A stretch of 6,137 nucleotides of DNA from an uncultured Lachnospiraceae bacterium (lineage in GTDB: Bacteria > Bacillota > Clostridia > Lachnospirales > Lachnospiraceae). Within the stretch, counting starts at the first letter, position 1, and every line of letters starts with the position of its first letter. This document shows positions 5,140 through 6,137 of this stretch, piece after piece. The position numbers and the translations under genes were made by a program. The notes below the pieces were generated by a model that saw only the letters and a program-made list of their open reading frames with translations, was not told the origin of the DNA and searched no databases. The DNA lies in contig CAMWXF010000124.1 in the NCBI GenBank assembly GCA_947178115.1, forward strand, positions 1-6,137. The letters run 5' to 3'.

Positions 5140-5184
5140 TTAAATTATTATGGGAAGACAGCGGGAAAGGGACAGGTTGATACA

Positions 5185-6137
5185 ATGGCACAAATATGGG
5201 AATATATTAAAATTGCTCTTTTGAATATCAAGAACAATAAGGGAAGGTCCATCCTTACCATGCTGGGCATTATCATCGGTATTGCTTCCGTGATTCTGAT
5301 CATATCCATCGGTAACGGAATGAGAAGCCAGATCAACGGCGAACTGGACAGCATGGCAGGCGGACAGGTGGCTCTCTATACCAATGATTCCGTGGAGGGT
5401 AATGACGTAACCTTCACGGATGAAGATTTTGAACTGATTGAAGAGAAAGTAGAACATGTCAAGGGCGTTACGCCGCAGTATTCGATGTGGGCGAATGCGG
5501 AAGGACGCAAAGGAAATTTTGAAGCGTTGGTATATGCGGGTAATGAAGCGTTGCAATACTGTGTGGCCAAGGAGCCGATTGCGAAAGGAAGATACTTTAC
5601 GGAAAGTGATTATCTTGCAGGCAATAAGGTGTGCGTTGTCAACGAGACCAGCGCCAGAATGCTCTTCGGCACAACAGATGTGATCGGAATGAATTTCGAT
5701 GTAACGATCTACAATGTGACGCAGGAGATGTCCATTGTGGGAGTCAGAGAAGACAGTAAATCCACGATGCTTTCCGCACTGAACGGCAGCGGTTATCTGC
5801 AGGTGGAAATGCCGATCTCCACGCTGGGATCGAGTTATGGATTCTGGGTGGAAGATTTCCAACAGTTCTATATTGTTGGAGAGAGCGCCGAGTATTCAAC
5901 GCAGGTGGCGGGTGATTCTCTGCGGTTGATGGAAAATAAGCATAATGTACGCGGAGAAAACAAGATCATGATGGAGAGCTTCGCGGATGCGCAGTCGCAG
6001 ATCGACAGTATCTTGAGCGTGATTACAGTTTTTATCTCATTCGTAGCAGCGATCTCGCTTCTGGTAGGCGGAATCGGCGTTATGAATATCATGCTTGTGT
6101 CCGTGACGGAGCGTACGAGAGAGATCGGTATCCGTAA
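5185..6137 (+). CDS. MacB/FtsX-type ABC transporter permease, 3' end outside window
   Basis: An open frame of 317 codons runs off the right edge. It begins [22 protein letters not shown], followed by transmembrane helix 1 (about 22-43) with the family motif [15 protein letters not shown] large extracytoplasmic domain spans about 45-272, with the MacB-PCD pattern ([39 protein letters not shown]). Helix 2 starts at about 275 and leads into [24 protein letters not shown], the conserved cytoplasmic coupling segment of FtsX-domain proteins. About 80-100 residues with two more helices are probably missing. The ATG has only a weak AGG 8 nt upstream, and no better in-frame start is present. A strong hairpin lies 57 bp upstream, so translation may be regulated. 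Unlike E. coli MacB, the ATPase is encoded separately (2645-3346). Confidence 0.93.
   Translation, partial: MAQIWEYIKIALLNIKNNKGRSILTMLGIIIGIASVILIISIGNGMRSQINGELDSMAGGQVALYTNDSVEGNDVTFTDEDFELIEEKVEHVKGVTPQYSMWANAEGRKGNFEALVYAGNEALQYCVAKEPIAKGRYFTESDYLAGNKVCVVNETSARMLFGTTDVIGMNFDVTIYNVTQEMSIVGVREDSKSTMLSALNGSGYLQVEMPISTLGSSYGFWVEDFQQFYIVGESAEYSTQVAGDSLRLMENKHNVRGENKIMMESFADAQSQIDSILSVITVFISFVAAISLLVGGIGVMNIMLVSVTERTREIGIR

Noticed and set aside
5150..5226. Short ORF starting at ATG 5150 that overlaps the permease start and could couple its translation
   Set aside because: It has no credible ribosome binding site and ends out of frame inside the permease; the codons look like chance.
5140..5862. 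Long minus-strand ORF opposite the permease (240 codons)
   Set aside because: It lies antisense to an unmistakable MacB/FtsX coding frame, and its His/Arg-rich composition is typical of an antisense shadow.
1..6137. CRISPR array, tRNA, rRNA or insertion sequence
   Set aside because: No regularly spaced repeats, cloverleaf with CCA-type features, rRNA segments or transposase-like frames were seen on either strand.

Overview
The base composition, the strong purine-rich Shine-Dalgarno sites, and the protein types (an RibU with an extra N-terminal helix, and a MacB-like exporter with a membrane-anchored adaptor) suggest a chromosomal segment of a Gram-positive Clostridia species, most likely Lachnospiraceae-like. 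That assignment comes from recognising families by eye, not from a search. All convincing genes are on the + strand, and I see no credible minus-strand gene.

Layout. Positions 1-196 hold two short inverted repeats and possibly the tail of an upstream gene. Positions 197-874 encode a Uma2-family (DUF820) putative PD-(D/E)xK nuclease. A textbook promoter at 888-916 then starts a leader of about 420 nt. This leader carries an FMN riboswitch (about 1009-1192) and an intrinsic terminator (1248-1275), and leads to ribU (1340-2110), the riboflavin-binding subunit of an ECF transporter. RibU expression is therefore expected to fall when FMN is plentiful. A strong terminator (2162-2203) closes this unit.

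Positions 2111-2644 (534 bp) contain no gene but much structure. There is a perfect 16-bp palindrome of the form TTACA-N4-TGTAA, the ribU terminator, a compact predicted three-way-junction RNA ending in five Ts (2212-2281), an extended -10-like element, an AT-rich dyad and another nested hairpin. This is the most interesting part of the window and probably controls the next operon.

Positions 2645 to the window end encode a MacAB/YknXYZ-type exporter in the order ATPase (2645-3346), membrane-fusion/adaptor protein (3528-5066) and MacB/FtsX-type permease (5185 to beyond 6137, cut by the window edge). The ATPase energises the permease, whose large extracytoplasmic domain works with the adaptor. 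The substrate cannot be read from the sequence; antimicrobial peptides or other amphipathic compounds are typical for the family. The genes are separated by unusually long gaps. The first gap is purine-rich (181 bp), and the second holds a 22-bp-paired hairpin just upstream of the permease start.

Nothing here is a clearly new multi-gene system. The best leads are the regulatory RNA and DNA structures around the exporter operon.
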